Assembly: GCA_963747755.1 (NCBI GenBank)
Contig: CAVVGK010000008.1
Coordinates: 62,001 to 126,000 of the forward strand
Length of the DNA stretch: 64,000 nucleotides
Direction of reading: 5' to 3'
Source of the DNA: DATFVA01 sp963747755
Lineage (GTDB): Bacteria; Bacteroidota; Ignavibacteria; Ignavibacteriales; Ignavibacteriaceae
Of the stretch, positions 51,382-61,495 are shown one piece after another. The notes under the pieces were generated by a model. That model ran no database searches and was not told where the DNA came from. It was given only the letters and a program-made list of their open reading frames with translations. Position 1 is the first letter of the stretch; every line of letters begins with the position of its first letter. The translations under genes were made by a program, and so were the position numbers.

Positions 51382-52077
51382 ATGGATATACCTACACAAA
51401 AGTCTGAACGAAATAAACCGATAGCTGATGTTGCCTCGGAATGTCTGATGCTTATCCTCCAGCTGAGGTCGACCAATAACTACGGAAATCCCGAATCTCT
51501 CTCCTCTCACCTTTCGCAATTATTCGAACGATTTGAACGGGAAGCAAGAGGCGCCGGGATTGATAATGAGAAAATTCTCAAAGCAAAGTTTGCGCTTGTT
51601 GCATTCCTTGATGAGACAATAATTAGTTCCTCCTGGAATCAAAAAGAAATATGGCTTGCAGAACCGCTTCAGATTAAAATGTTTGATACTTTTAATGCCG
51701 GCGAGGAATTCTTCACCTATCTTGAAGAACTCAGGCAAAGGAGCAGCGCAAACAGGGACGTTCTGGAAATTTATTATCTATGCCTCGCACTTGGTTTTAA
51801 GGGTAAGTACCAGCTGCAGTCGCCTGAGCTGCTGAGACGCGTGATTGATGATCTGAATATGGAACTCCATCCGGAGATGTATCAGTCGATAGACTCAATA
51901 TCACCAAATGCGAAACCTTCTGATACAGTGGTAATGAGTTCGGGAGGCGGACTGCCGGTCTGGATTTACCCGGTCTCGGCTGTCGTTTTGTTTTTGATAT
52001 TCTATGTTATTTTGTCCCTTTCAGCCAGCAGCAGTGCTAACGAAGTCATCGAATCGATAAAAGGGCTTTTAACCTGA
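51382..52077 (+). CDS. tssL: T6SS membrane protein TssL (DotU/IcmH family)
   Basis: 231 residues. The cytoplasmic DotU domain (about 15-175) has the blocks KFALVAFLDETIISSSW and YYLCLALGFKGKYQ. One C-terminal membrane helix (GGLPVWIYPVSAVVLFLIFYVILSL) anchors it. There is no OmpA-like peptidoglycan-binding extension, so cell-wall anchoring must come from another protein. Directly upstream of tssM, its partner in the membrane complex. Confidence 0.93.
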   Translation: MDIPTQKSERNKPIADVASECLMLILQLRSTNNYGNPESLSSHLSQLFERFEREARGAGIDNEKILKAKFALVAFLDETIISSSWNQKEIWLAEPLQIKMFDTFNAGEEFFTYLEELRQRSSANRDVLEIYYLCLALGFKGKYQLQSPELLRRVIDDLNMELHPEMYQSIDSISPNAKPSDTVVMSSGGGLPVWIYPVSAVVLFLIFYVILSLSASSSANEVIESIKGLLT

Positions 52078-52106
52078 AATCCTTCATTTAATTACAAACT
52101 GTTATT

Positions 52107-55100
52107 ATGAATTCTTTTGTAAATTTTATTAAAAATCCATCTTCAATAATGGCCATCGCGGGACTGCTTCTTATAGTGCTGGTACTCGTACTTGGTCCCA
52201 TTTTCGGAATGTCTTTCATGGTTCAGCTGGCAATTATAGTCTTCATTTTTCTTGTCGTAACCATTCTCATCCTGTATAAGAAAATGAAGGATGCACAGAA
52301 GGCAAACCAGATTGAGGATTCAATCGGGAACCAGGCCGATGATCAGATGCAGAATCTTAGTCCCGAGAAAAAGGCCGAGATTGAACAGTTCAGAAAGCAG
52401 CTGGAAGCAGCAATCGCTTCTCTTAAAAACTCCAAAATAGCTAATGGGAAATCGGGTAAAGCCGCTCTTTATGCACTTCCATGGTATATGATAATCGGTC
52501 CTTCAGCGGCCGGGAAAACAACAGCCATACAGAATTCGGGTCTTGAGTTCCCGTTCGGAAAGGAAGGATTCCGGGGTGTGGGCGGAACCAGGAACTGCGA
52601 CTGGTTCTTTTCAACCAAAGCAATTTTTCTTGATACTGCAGGAAGGTATGTTTCAGAAACCGAAGATAAACCTGAATGGATTACATTCCTCGAAGTTCTG
52701 AAGAAGAACAGAAAAAAGAAACCGGTTAACGGGGTTGTCATTGCTATCAATATAGATGAAGTAATCAATTCAGATAAAGATCTGCTTTTTGATCACGCAC
52801 GGAATATGAGGAAGAGGATCGATGAGCTCATCGAAACACTGGGTGTGAATTTCCCGGTCTATTTTATGTTTACCAAGTGCGACCTTGTTCAGGGCTTCGT
52901 AGAATACTTTGGTGATTTCAGTGAAACCGAACGTTCGCAAATATGGGGAGCAACATTCAGTTCTCAGCAGATGTTTTCTCAGGATCCTAAAGGAATTTTT
53001 GAGAGTGAATTTAAGAAGCTTGCAAAGAAGTTATTCGAAATCAGAACCATCAGGTTAAGCAGTCCCTTAAAACGTGAACAGCGAAGAAAGGTTTTTCTTT
53101 TTCCTTTCCAGTTCAATAAACTACAGCAGAAACTAACGTACCTCATTGGTGAGGTTTTTCAGCACAATCCTTACCAGGATAATCCCCTGTTCCGCGGTTT
53201 TTATTTCACTAGTGGAACTCAGGAAGGAATGCCGCTGGATATAGCTATAAGAGAAATCGCAAAACAATTTAATCTTCCTGAACCCTCAGCGGATGAATCG
53301 GAGGAATCGTTTGAAAAGAAAAATTATTTTATAAAGGATCTCCTTAATGAAATAGTCATAGGCGATCAGAATTTTTCAACAGGACAAACAAAAGGCACGG
53401 TCAAAAAACAAAGTTCAGCCAGGGTTATAACCATGGCTGCATCAGCTTCACTTCTGATCCTGCTTTCTGTTTTTGCCTTCATAGGATTTAAGGGAAACAG
53501 CCAATTCCTCGATAGGGAAAACTCTGCTGCCGCTTCATTTGCTAAGATTAACTGGGGCGGTAATCTATTAAGCAATTTCTCTAAAACCGACAGCATGATA
53601 AACCTGATCGAAACGATCAGGGAAGGCAGAGGAAATGATGCTTTTATCAGCTTCGGGATGGACAGGAGTGAAAAGACACTACCATGGCTGGAAGATCTTT
53701 TTGTTAAAAAGACCTCGGGGTTCTTCGAACAGAATATTTACAGTGAACTTACTCAGAACCTGAATAACTATGCTAATGGCAAAGACTTCTCCGGGGAATT
53801 GGTATATAACTATCTTAAATCGTATTTGCTCCTTGGAAATGAAAGAGCCAAACTCGATACAACAGAGCAGAAATTCCTGGCATCTGTTTTTGAAGGAATA
53901 CTGGAATCGAAGTATATCACCTCGAATATGAGAGCTTCCGCAAGTGAAAAAGATTCACTTCGTGGACTGTTCAGAAATTATCTTAACTATTATACTGGTC
54001 TGCTGCCCGATAAAAATGTATTCCCTGTGAAAGGAGATAACCTGCTGATCAGCATGGTCAGAGACCGTATCCAGTATAGACCAAATGCCGAAAGCATCTA
54101 TGCAAGATTAAAACAGAACGGGATAAGCCGGTTTCCGAATGAGCTCTCGCTTGAACAGGCAATAGGTGGAAGATACCTGAGCGTGATGACCACTGATAGG
54201 AAAGTTCCGTACATTTTTACTGCAGACGGATGGATGAATTATATTAAGCAGGCAATTATAGATGAAAGTGTAAATCCGGGAAAGGAAGACTGGGTACTGG
54301 GAAAAACAAATCTCAAACCTGCTTCCGGCAGTTTCGATAGTGAGGAAATTAAAAAAGGATTGTTGACGCTCTATCTCAATGATTATAAACAGAACTGGCT
54401 GCAGTTTCTTCAAAGTATAAGATATACGGGCTTTGAAAATGTCCCGCTGGCAGCCAATAATATGAAAATTTTAAGTGATCCTGTTAATTCACCTCTTATT
54501 TCCGTCTTAAAATTGTTTGCAACGCAGCTTAGTATGATAGTCGATATTCAGTCGCCCCCCGATTCTCTGAAAAAGAATAACCAGTTCGCCGGTCTCGATG
54601 TTAACCAGGCTGGTCTTAACGAAACCAGGAGGTATATTAAGTTCGTTCTTGGGTCCGGTGATGGTTCAGCGCCCGCGGACCTGGATGCAATCCTTGCACA
54701 ATATGGAATACTAGGCGGTATCCTCGACCAGATTAAAGAGAGTCAGGACCTTGCAAAAGATTATGCCGTAAAGGTATTAGCCCGCAGATCTGCTGAATAT
54801 CCCGCAGCGCTGCAGGTGGTACGTGGTTCTGCCTTTAGTGCACCCGCATTTCAGAGTCTGTTCTCTGATCCTGTTAAACTATCCTGGAGGGCAATACTAA
54901 GCGATGCAAGTCAATACGTGAACCAGCAGTGGAAATCAAAAGTAGCTGACACATTTAGTAAGTCCCTTGCATCATCATTTCCTTTTAAAGATTCGCAGAG
55001 TGACGCACCGATACAGGATTTTCAAGATTTCTTCAAACCCGGAACGGGGGTTTTATGGTCATTTTACAACGATGAATTAAATGAATTCATAAATAAGGAC

Positions 55101-55646
55101 CGCTGGAAGATAAACCAGTGGGAAAACGAGGGATTGAGTGTATCTGATTCCTTCGTTGGAGCCTTAAAAAAAGCGGACGATATAACCAGTACATTATTTA
55201 AAAACGGCGACCTCGGAATAAATTTCCGACTTAAACCTGAACTCCCAGAGTCGAAAACAGTGGGTTCAGGAAAACCTATTGTTGAACAGGTTTACCTTTA
55301 TCTCGATGGTGAGGAGGACTATTATAAAATGGGTTCTCCCTTCTGGACTGATTTTTCCTGGCCGGGTGTAAAAGGAACTCCGGGTGCAAGAATGAATATT
55401 TCGATCCGGAATATCGGAACTTCCGATACAAAATCGTATGAGGGTGAATGGGCTCTGTTCAGACTGCTTCACGAGGCAACAATATCGCGCGGGGCTTCAT
55501 CTTCACAGTATAACTTCAATTGGTTCTTTCAAAAAGACGGAAGCTATGATGTAACTGTTTCTTACCAGTTAAATTCCGGAAGCTCAAAAAATCCCTTTTC
55601 AAGAGATTTCTTCAACACTTTTCATCTGCCCGATAGAATTAATTAA
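52107..55646 (+). CDS. tssM: T6SS membrane-complex protein TssM (IcmF family)
   Basis: 1179 residues. Two N-terminal membrane helices (about 14-33 and 37-57), a cytoplasmic NTPase-like domain with Walker A GPSAAGKTTAIQ (131-142) and IFLDTAGRY (Walker B, D176), a third helix at about 440-460 (ITMAASASLLILLSVFAF), then a long periplasmic region ending in the beta-rich C-terminus that meets TssJ. The intact nucleotide-binding loop means ATP use is possible, though many TssM proteins vary here. It spans the envelope and forms the secretion channel. Complete, with no frame break. Confidence 0.95.
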   Translation: MNSFVNFIKNPSSIMAIAGLLLIVLVLVLGPIFGMSFMVQLAIIVFIFLVVTILILYKKMKDAQKANQIEDSIGNQADDQMQNLSPEKKAEIEQFRKQLEAAIASLKNSKIANGKSGKAALYALPWYMIIGPSAAGKTTAIQNSGLEFPFGKEGFRGVGGTRNCDWFFSTKAIFLDTAGRYVSETEDKPEWITFLEVLKKNRKKKPVNGVVIAINIDEVINSDKDLLFDHARNMRKRIDELIETLGVNFPVYFMFTKCDLVQGFVEYFGDFSETERSQIWGATFSSQQMFSQDPKGIFESEFKKLAKKLFEIRTIRLSSPLKREQRRKVFLFPFQFNKLQQKLTYLIGEVFQHNPYQDNPLFRGFYFTSGTQEGMPLDIAIREIAKQFNLPEPSADESEESFEKKNYFIKDLLNEIVIGDQNFSTGQTKGTVKKQSSARVITMAASASLLILLSVFAFIGFKGNSQFLDRENSAAASFAKINWGGNLLSNFSKTDSMINLIETIREGRGNDAFISFGMDRSEKTLPWLEDLFVKKTSGFFEQNIYSELTQNLNNYANGKDFSGELVYNYLKSYLLLGNERAKLDTTEQKFLASVFEGILESKYITSNMRASASEKDSLRGLFRNYLNYYTGLLPDKNVFPVKGDNLLISMVRDRIQYRPNAESIYARLKQNGISRFPNELSLEQAIGGRYLSVMTTDRKVPYIFTADGWMNYIKQAIIDESVNPGKEDWVLGKTNLKPASGSFDSEEIKKGLLTLYLNDYKQNWLQFLQSIRYTGFENVPLAANNMKILSDPVNSPLISVLKLFATQLSMIVDIQSPPDSLKKNNQFAGLDVNQAGLNETRRYIKFVLGSGDGSAPADLDAILAQYGILGGILDQIKESQDLAKDYAVKVLARRSAEYPAALQVVRGSAFSAPAFQSLFSDPVKLSWRAILSDASQYVNQQWKSKVADTFSKSLASSFPFKDSQSDAPIQDFQDFFKPGTGVLWSFYNDELNEFINKDRWKINQWENEGLSVSDSFVGALKKADDITSTLFKNGDLGINFRLKPELPESKTVGSGKPIVEQVYLYLDGEEDYYKMGSPFWTDFSWPGVKGTPGARMNISIRNIGTSDTKSYEGEWALFRLLHEATISRGASSSQYNFNWFFQKDGSYDVTVSYQLNSGSSKNPFSRDFFNTFHLPDRIN

Positions 55647-55651
55647 TTCGG

Positions 55652-56524
55652 ATGGTGGTAAAGAAAAACAAAGATATAGCCGCAGGATATTTCGGAAAAC
55701 TCCCTGCTTTTAACGATTTCATTAAGTTCAACTCGGGATTGCCCGAGATCCTGTTCGTAGACAAATGGATCCAGGACGGCCTTGCAGATGCCCGATTGAA
55801 ACTCAAAACCTCCTGGAAGGAAAAATATGAAGCATTACCTCCTACCAGTTTTTATATACCATTTCATTCATCAGGACGGGCAGCTGCCGGTATAATCTAT
55901 TCCAGCTACGATAAGAGCGGAAGAGAATTTCCGCTTGTGGTTTTTTCAGTGATGCCATTAAAAATTTTCTCTTCTGTACACCTCGTTCCTGCTATGCTGA
56001 AGGAAATTCTTGTATCACTTGATTATTATACACGGAAAGAAGAAAATCTTAATGATCTTAACCTGGCGCTTAAAAACTTCGAGCCCGAATATATAAACGA
56101 AGATAACCTCAGCAGGAGTTTCCAGGAGTTTCTTTCTTCTACATCTCTGAATAGTTTCACAGGAGGAACAGGAATAAGTGCTTCATATGTAAATTCAATA
56201 AACCCTCATCCTTCCGATTCATCGGGCATTAGAATTTCATTTAACTCGGATGAATCAAAAATCAGTTTTGACATCGCAGTTTTCTTAAAAATGTTAAATC
56301 ACAAATTAAATCTTTCCACCGGCCATACTTCGATTTTCTGGAATAAAAAAGGAGAAGCGCATTTCGATGTAATGATCTTTCCCCTCAAACCGGGGATGGT
56401 TAGTTTCATTGATTTGATCTCACCCAATCCTGAAGATACCAGAATAATAAATATCCCGTCCGGGGAAGAAGGTTCACTCTCAGAGTCAGATGCTTCCACG
56501 GAAAGTATTTTAAGTTTTCTTTAA
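55652..56524 (+). CDS. tagF: T6SS regulator TagF
   Basis: 290 residues. The N-terminal TagF block GYFGKLPAFNDFIKFNSG (about 12-29) followed by FVDKWIQDGLADARLKLK is diagnostic. TagF-type proteins hold back T6SS assembly after translation, in some cases by sequestering the Fha protein. Together with the FHA protein it implies post-translational control of firing, though the kinase/phosphatase pair is not in view. It begins 5 nt after tssM. Confidence 0.9.
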   Translation: MVVKKNKDIAAGYFGKLPAFNDFIKFNSGLPEILFVDKWIQDGLADARLKLKTSWKEKYEALPPTSFYIPFHSSGRAAAGIIYSSYDKSGREFPLVVFSVMPLKIFSSVHLVPAMLKEILVSLDYYTRKEENLNDLNLALKNFEPEYINEDNLSRSFQEFLSSTSLNSFTGGTGISASYVNSINPHPSDSSGIRISFNSDESKISFDIAVFLKMLNHKLNLSTGHTSIFWNKKGEAHFDVMIFPLKPGMVSFIDLISPNPEDTRIINIPSGEEGSLSESDASTESILSFL

Positions 56525-56548
56525 TGGATAATAATTTAGGCGCATTCT

Positions 56549-58219
56549 ATGGCTGAAGTACTCACAGAACCTGACATATCAGAATTTGTGAAGGAATTCC
56601 TTGATCCTATCCCGGGAGATTCTCCCACAGGGCAGGATGCTTCAAATGACGAGGAATACTTTAAACTCAATATGGAATTTCCCAAAACGGTTCCTGATTA
56701 TAAAAACTGGATTGAACTCTCCGATCTGATATTAAAGGAAAAAAGCAAAGATATAAAAGTTGCTTCCTGGCTGTGTTTTGCTCTATACAGAACAGAGCAG
56801 CTCAAAGGTTTAAGGAACGGTCTTGAAATTGTTTATCACATGCTGAAGACATTCGGTAATGACCTGTTTCCGAAAAATATTTCTCACAGAAGCAAAGCTA
56901 TTCAGTTCCTGAGCACTTCAAGGGTTACCAAACTTCTGGAAAGGGATGAGGTTAATAAATCAAATGCGGCTGAAATTCTCAGGATCAATGAGATAATAAA
57001 CCTTATCGTATCAGAGTGTGAAAGATTGATGCCTGAAAATATGCCGGTTCTTCAGAGTCTGCAGGATACAATTTCAGAACATGTTAAGGAGGCGGATAAA
57101 GCGGCAAAACCTCAACCTGCGCCCCAAAATAAGCCTGCTCCTCCCTCCCCTTCGGCGTCGGAAAAAAAGACCGCCTCAGTATCGGATGTCAGGGAAGAAC
57201 AGCCTGTTGTAAAAGCGGTCAGAACTGCTTCAGAAGATGAGATCAGTATTCAGCTTAGAAGAACGCTTTCATACTTTTACGAAGTAATAAGCGATAATGA
57301 AACCATTGAAAGGGTTCCTGAATCCTTTTTTGCTTTCGGAATTGCAAGACAGATCCTTTGGAGTTCACTGGTTCTGCCGTCCTCAGAGGAAAAGATCACC
57401 AATATTGAACCGCCGAATGAAATTATACGCAAACTACTCCTCAACTGGCATAATGAAAATAAAAACGATGTTTTGATTCCCCGTGTAGAACTTGAATTCT
57501 TAAAAGATAACAGCGAATTCCGTTACTGGTTTGATGCACAAAAGTACCTTGTCAATGCCCTGGAAAGTAAAGGAGGCAGCTATTCAACTGCAGCAAGCGA
57601 TATTAAATATTATCTGTCACGTCTGATAAAACGCCTTCCTGAACTGCCGAAACTAAAATTTGCAGGAGGTGAAGTTCCCTTTGCAGAAAAAGATACCTTA
57701 AAGTGGCTGGACCAGATATCTGTAACTGCAGCTTCGGGCCCCACAGGCGCGGATCAGGGATCATCTGCAGCTCCGGTTATTGTAGATCAATCATACGATG
57801 GAATTAATCAGGAATATGAGGAAGCGGTAAAAGATCTGCCCAAAAATTTTGAACAGAAACTTGAATCTATGCAGCAGGGACTCAATGCAGAGGAGCGGAT
57901 GAAGGGTAAATTCCTCCGGCGGCTGAATATTGCCAGGTTCTGCTATGAAGCAAAGCAGTATAATGTTGCAAAAGTAAAGCTTGAGGAATTGAACAGGATG
58001 ATTGAAGGGTTGAATCTGGCAGACTGGGAGCCGGCTTTGTGTACTGCCGTCTGGCAGTCATTATACCTTACCAATATTCAACTGCTTTTTTCTGCCGACA
58101 ATGAAGCGGGTAAAAGTATACTGGAAAAACAACAGGAAGAATTATACTATAAAATAGCGAAGTACAATGCAATTTTAGCAATTAATTTAGAACAACAAAA
58201 ACATAAAAGGAGGAAGTAG
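56549..58219 (+). CDS. tssA: T6SS cap/priming protein TssA
   Basis: 556 residues. An N-terminal ImpA domain (about 14-125; LDPIPGDSPTGQDASNDEEY and ALYRTEQLKGLRNGLEIVY) is followed by a Pro/Ala-rich linker (about 186-210; KPQPAPQNKPAPPSPSASEK) and a long helical C-terminal region (about 225-556). TssA primes tail assembly at the baseplate and may travel at its distal end. The C-terminal type (short, VasJ-like or other) could not be settled by eye. The stop is 3 nt before tssB. Confidence 0.9.
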   Translation: MAEVLTEPDISEFVKEFLDPIPGDSPTGQDASNDEEYFKLNMEFPKTVPDYKNWIELSDLILKEKSKDIKVASWLCFALYRTEQLKGLRNGLEIVYHMLKTFGNDLFPKNISHRSKAIQFLSTSRVTKLLERDEVNKSNAAEILRINEIINLIVSECERLMPENMPVLQSLQDTISEHVKEADKAAKPQPAPQNKPAPPSPSASEKKTASVSDVREEQPVVKAVRTASEDEISIQLRRTLSYFYEVISDNETIERVPESFFAFGIARQILWSSLVLPSSEEKITNIEPPNEIIRKLLLNWHNENKNDVLIPRVELEFLKDNSEFRYWFDAQKYLVNALESKGGSYSTAASDIKYYLSRLIKRLPELPKLKFAGGEVPFAEKDTLKWLDQISVTAASGPTGADQGSSAAPVIVDQSYDGINQEYEEAVKDLPKNFEQKLESMQQGLNAEERMKGKFLRRLNIARFCYEAKQYNVAKVKLEELNRMIEGLNLADWEPALCTAVWQSLYLTNIQLLFSADNEAGKSILEKQQEELYYKIAKYNAILAINLEQQKHKRRK

Positions 58220-58222
58220 AAC

Positions 58223-58723
58223 ATGGCAAGACCCGTTGCACCAAAAATCGCTCAACGTGTAAAAGTCGCCATTCTCCCAAGCAGTGATGCCAAGGAAAGT
58301 GTCGAGCTTGATTACCGTATGCTTATAACCGGGAACTTTAGTAAAAGCGAGCCCGGAAGCCAGCCCCCCGTTAAGGACCGCAGGCTGCGGACTATAGGGA
58401 ATAAGGGAGATTACAAAAGGGTGCTGAAGGACCTGAACCCTAAATTGAAGGTGACGGTTCCGAACAGACTTTCAGATGATCCTGAAGCTAAAATGGAAGT
58501 TAACCTCGACTTCCAGGATATCAAGGATTTTCATCCTGATGAGATAGTTAAAAAAGTTGAACCTCTGCAGAAACTGCTTGAGGCAAGGGAGAGATTGAAA
58601 GAACTCAAACTTGCTGTGTTAAAGGACGCCAACCTGAAAAAAGCCCTTGAAGGAGTTTTAAAGGACGGCGGTGCCAGCATTGAAGACCTGATGGCCAAAC
58701 TCGGCAGCCAGGATAAAAAGTAA
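58223..58723 (+). CDS. tssB: T6SS contractile sheath small subunit TssB (VipA)
   Basis: 166 residues. Core blocks VKVAILPSSDAKESVELDYR, KDLNPKLKVTVPNRLS and DFQDIKDFHPDEIVKKVE are those of VipA/TssB. It forms the sheath heterodimer with TssC around the Hcp tube. AGGAGGAAG lies before the start, in the end of tssA. Confidence 0.95.
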   Translation: MARPVAPKIAQRVKVAILPSSDAKESVELDYRMLITGNFSKSEPGSQPPVKDRRLRTIGNKGDYKRVLKDLNPKLKVTVPNRLSDDPEAKMEVNLDFQDIKDFHPDEIVKKVEPLQKLLEARERLKELKLAVLKDANLKKALEGVLKDGGASIEDLMAKLGSQDKK

Positions 58724-58769
58724 TTAATGAATTTTGAAATTTAACTTTTGTAAACGGAGGTTTAATTAA

Positions 58770-60236
58770 ATGGCTAAAGAAAAATCAGAAGCAACAGAAC
58801 AGGGTCAGGTGACCGAACAAAACTCTGTTGATAGGTTGATCTCCATGCTGGACGACTCCAAGAAGTCGGCCGTGGCTGAATTTATAGGTAAGGTCGGTAA
58901 AGAATCCGAGGTCTTCAAAATAACAGGAGCCCTTGTAGATTCATATATCGCTGACCTCGATACTGTCCTCAGCGCCCAGATGGATGAAATTTTACATCAT
59001 CAGGATTTTCAGGAACTTGAGTCGACTTGGCGGGGACTATTATTCCTTGTACAGAACACTGAGTTCAGTAAACCTGTAAAATTTGAACTGCTTGACGTGT
59101 CAAAGGAAGAACTGTATGAAGATCTTAATGATGCAGCTTTGGGTGAAGGATATGAAAAAGATTCAGGACTTTGGCATCATATCTACTGGGGTGCATATGA
59201 CAAAGTAGGCGGTCATTCATACACAGCAATCGTAAGTGATTTTCAGTTTGAAAACAATCCCCAGGATATTTCACTCATGCAGCACTTGTCAGTTCTCGGA
59301 GAATCTGCACAGCTTCCCATCATAGGTAATGCCTCGGCACAGTTCTTCGGCGAAAAAAATATGACTGATGTGATGAATAATCGTTTTCTTCCCGAACAGC
59401 TTAAAGAAGGTGCAGCTTATGCATCATGGCGGGCATTCAGGGATGATGATCGTTCAAAATATATAGGCTTGACGCTCCCGAGATTCCTGGGACGTTTGCC
59501 TTATAATGCTGAAGCTGAACCCACCAAAAACTTTAACTATTCCGAAAACGTAATGAGAGGCGGGGCCGATAATAGCCTCTGGTGCAGTACTTCATTTGCC
59601 CTGGCTTCTAATATGGTTAAGAGCTTTGAGAAATGGGGATGGAGCGTTAAGATCGTCGGTGTAGAATCAGGCGGTAAAGTTGAGAGCCTTCCGGTCCCGA
59701 CATACGAAGAACACGGTCAGACAAAGCTGAAAGTACCCCTGGAAGCATCCGTTGGCCAGGCAAAAGATGCAGAGCTTTGTGATCTCGGATTTATTCCGCT
59801 GGCTCATTGGGATAGAACAGATTATGCCTGTTTCTTTGAAACACCTTCTGCGAACAGACCGAAACAGATCAAAAATGATCCTGCGGCTACCGCAAACTTC
59901 TCCGTCGGTTCCAGGCTTCAGTATACCATGCTAGTTACCAGAATAGCTCATTACCTTAAATACCGTCAGCTTGTATTTGTGGGTAAGAATGCAGGAGCCG
60001 GAGAGATAAAGAAAGACATGTCAGGCTGGCTGGATACACTTGTTGTTGATATGCCTAATCCTGCAGAAAAAATAGTAGCAGAAAAGCCGCTGCGGTCATA
60101 CAAACTTGACGTAACGGAACTCAAGGAAAGACCTGGATTTTTCCAGATAAGTGCAGAATTCAGGCCTCACGTAGCGATAACAGGGATGGACGTAAATCTT
60201 AAGCTGATAGCGTATCACTCCGGAGAAGAAGCATAA
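58770..60236 (+). CDS. tssC: T6SS contractile sheath large subunit TssC (VipB)
   Basis: 488 residues. The TssC core is plain: LESTWRGLLFLVQNTEF, DNSLWCSTSFALASNMVKSF, GFIPLAHWDRTDYACFFE and IAHYLKYRQLVFVGKNAG. It is strongly preceded by CGGAGG. Forms the sheath with TssB; the two are among the most highly expressed T6SS proteins, which fits the strong ribosome sites here. Confidence 0.96.
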   Translation: MAKEKSEATEQGQVTEQNSVDRLISMLDDSKKSAVAEFIGKVGKESEVFKITGALVDSYIADLDTVLSAQMDEILHHQDFQELESTWRGLLFLVQNTEFSKPVKFELLDVSKEELYEDLNDAALGEGYEKDSGLWHHIYWGAYDKVGGHSYTAIVSDFQFENNPQDISLMQHLSVLGESAQLPIIGNASAQFFGEKNMTDVMNNRFLPEQLKEGAAYASWRAFRDDDRSKYIGLTLPRFLGRLPYNAEAEPTKNFNYSENVMRGGADNSLWCSTSFALASNMVKSFEKWGWSVKIVGVESGGKVESLPVPTYEEHGQTKLKVPLEASVGQAKDAELCDLGFIPLAHWDRTDYACFFETPSANRPKQIKNDPAATANFSVGSRLQYTMLVTRIAHYLKYRQLVFVGKNAGAGEIKKDMSGWLDTLVVDMPNPAEKIVAEKPLRSYKLDVTELKERPGFFQISAEFRPHVAITGMDVNLKLIAYHSGEEA

Positions 60237-60295
60237 ATCTCATAATCATAGTAACCATTAACAAACAAATCTAAAAACTAAATCGGAGGTAAGTC

Positions 60296-60784
60296 ATGGC
60301 TGTAAAAGGCGAGATACTATTCAAGGATTCTGAAGGAAATGATCTGGAAGGTCCGCGTCCAAATGGGTCCTGTACTGTTCTTGAGTTTTCCCAAAAAATT
60401 AAACTGCCGACAGATTCTTCAACCGGGCAGGTTACAGGCAGCAGAATGTACGAGCCGTTTATGATTCTTAAGGAGATCGATAAACTGACTCCGTTTATGT
60501 TCCAGTACTGCGCAGAAGGCCAGGTATTTAAATCTGTAGTCATCTCGCTTTATGAAATAGCTGAGGCTACGGGTAAGGAGACGGTTTATTTCAAATACAC
60601 TTTGACAAATGCCAGGGTTATTGAAGTTGAAGATATGATGCCCTCATCTGTTGAATCAACAAAACTGGCCGTTGCACACCTGGAACGTATCCAGCTTGTT
60701 GCAGAGAGCGCAGAATGGGAGCATGTAAAAGCCAGTACCCTCTTCTCGGATCAGGGCTTTTTCTCATTTAAACTCCCCGTTTAG
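60296..60784 (+). CDS. hcp: T6SS inner-tube protein Hcp (TssD)
   Basis: 162 residues. Beta-barrel tube subunit: DSTGQVTGSRMYEPFMILKE-like region, then VFKSVVISLYEIAEATGKET and TLTNARVIEVEDMM. Hexameric rings stack into the tube that is expelled with effectors. CGGAGG lies 8 nt upstream of the ATG, the best ribosome site in the cluster. A hairpin-rich 260-nt gap follows before tssE, which may raise hcp message levels relative to the downstream baseplate genes. Confidence 0.95.
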   Translation: MAVKGEILFKDSEGNDLEGPRPNGSCTVLEFSQKIKLPTDSSTGQVTGSRMYEPFMILKEIDKLTPFMFQYCAEGQVFKSVVISLYEIAEATGKETVYFKYTLTNARVIEVEDMMPSSVESTKLAVAHLERIQLVAESAEWEHVKASTLFSDQGFFSFKLPV

Positions 60785-61042
60785 GAAAACTGATTTAGCG
60801 GGGTGGATTACCATTTCCAGAGATGTCAAGTGTTGGATAGTCCACCCTTTCCATTTGTAACCCTGTCTTCCCGGCAGGATTAACATTTGTTACACTAACC
60901 ACACCATCGGTTAACCCAACCCAGACCAGGGTTTGAATATGCGAGTGTGTAGGCCCAGGTTGCCTCAACCTGATAACCGGTTATTCAACAGCTAACGTCA
61001 AGCCGGCCAGGTGCCGCGCAGTAATAAACAATTATATCAACA
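60785..61042 (+). other. Hairpin-rich gap between hcp and tssE
   Basis: 260 bases without a gene. GGGTGGA (60801-60807) pairs with TCCACCC (60841-60847) across 33 nt, with a further inner CCA/TGG pairing; CAGGTT/AACCTG (about 60957-60973) and AACCGGTT (60976-60983) follow. Likely a partial terminator or RNA processing site separating hcp from tssEFG. No start site for a separate promoter is clear. Confidence 0.5.
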
Positions 61043-61495
61043 TTGAAAAATCTAAGCCTTTATAATATTCTTCTCGGACAATTTATATCCGAAACCGTTA
61101 ATCCCGACGAGATCGGACCGCAGCAGTTTGAGCACCTTACCGAAGATCAGAAACTGAGTCTTAGCATAATTGAAAACCTGCGGATGATCCTTACAACCCG
61201 CAGAGGATCTGTACTGCATCTCCCCGATTTCGGTATATCTGATATTCTACAGATTTACCTTGCTTCCGACAACCCCATCGAATCTTTAAAAAGCGAGATC
61301 AGGGATGTAATATTAAAATACGAACCGAGGATCAGCGAGGTGCGCATTCAGAATTCCGAATTCGACCAGAAAACCCTCCGTGCATCACTGAAAATAATTA
61401 TAAAGGTAAAGGATAGTTCAAACCAGGAAATATTACTGACAGAGTTTTCAACCACCGGATGGACAAAAGTCATCTTTGATAAGGATAGCGAATGA
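61043..61495 (+). CDS. tssE: T6SS baseplate protein TssE (gp25-like)
   Basis: 150 residues from a TTG at 61043, the first usable start after an upstream stop. The gp25-like domain has TTRRGSVLHLPDFGISDI (about 52-69) and LKSEIRDVILKYEPRISEV. The N-terminal block SLYNILLGQFI matches the start of other TssE proteins, supporting this start even though the ribosome site is weak. Overlaps tssF by 4 bases. Confidence 0.9.
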   Translation: MKNLSLYNILLGQFISETVNPDEIGPQQFEHLTEDQKLSLSIIENLRMILTTRRGSVLHLPDFGISDILQIYLASDNPIESLKSEIRDVILKYEPRISEVRIQNSEFDQKTLRASLKIIIKVKDSSNQEILLTEFSTTGWTKVIFDKDSE

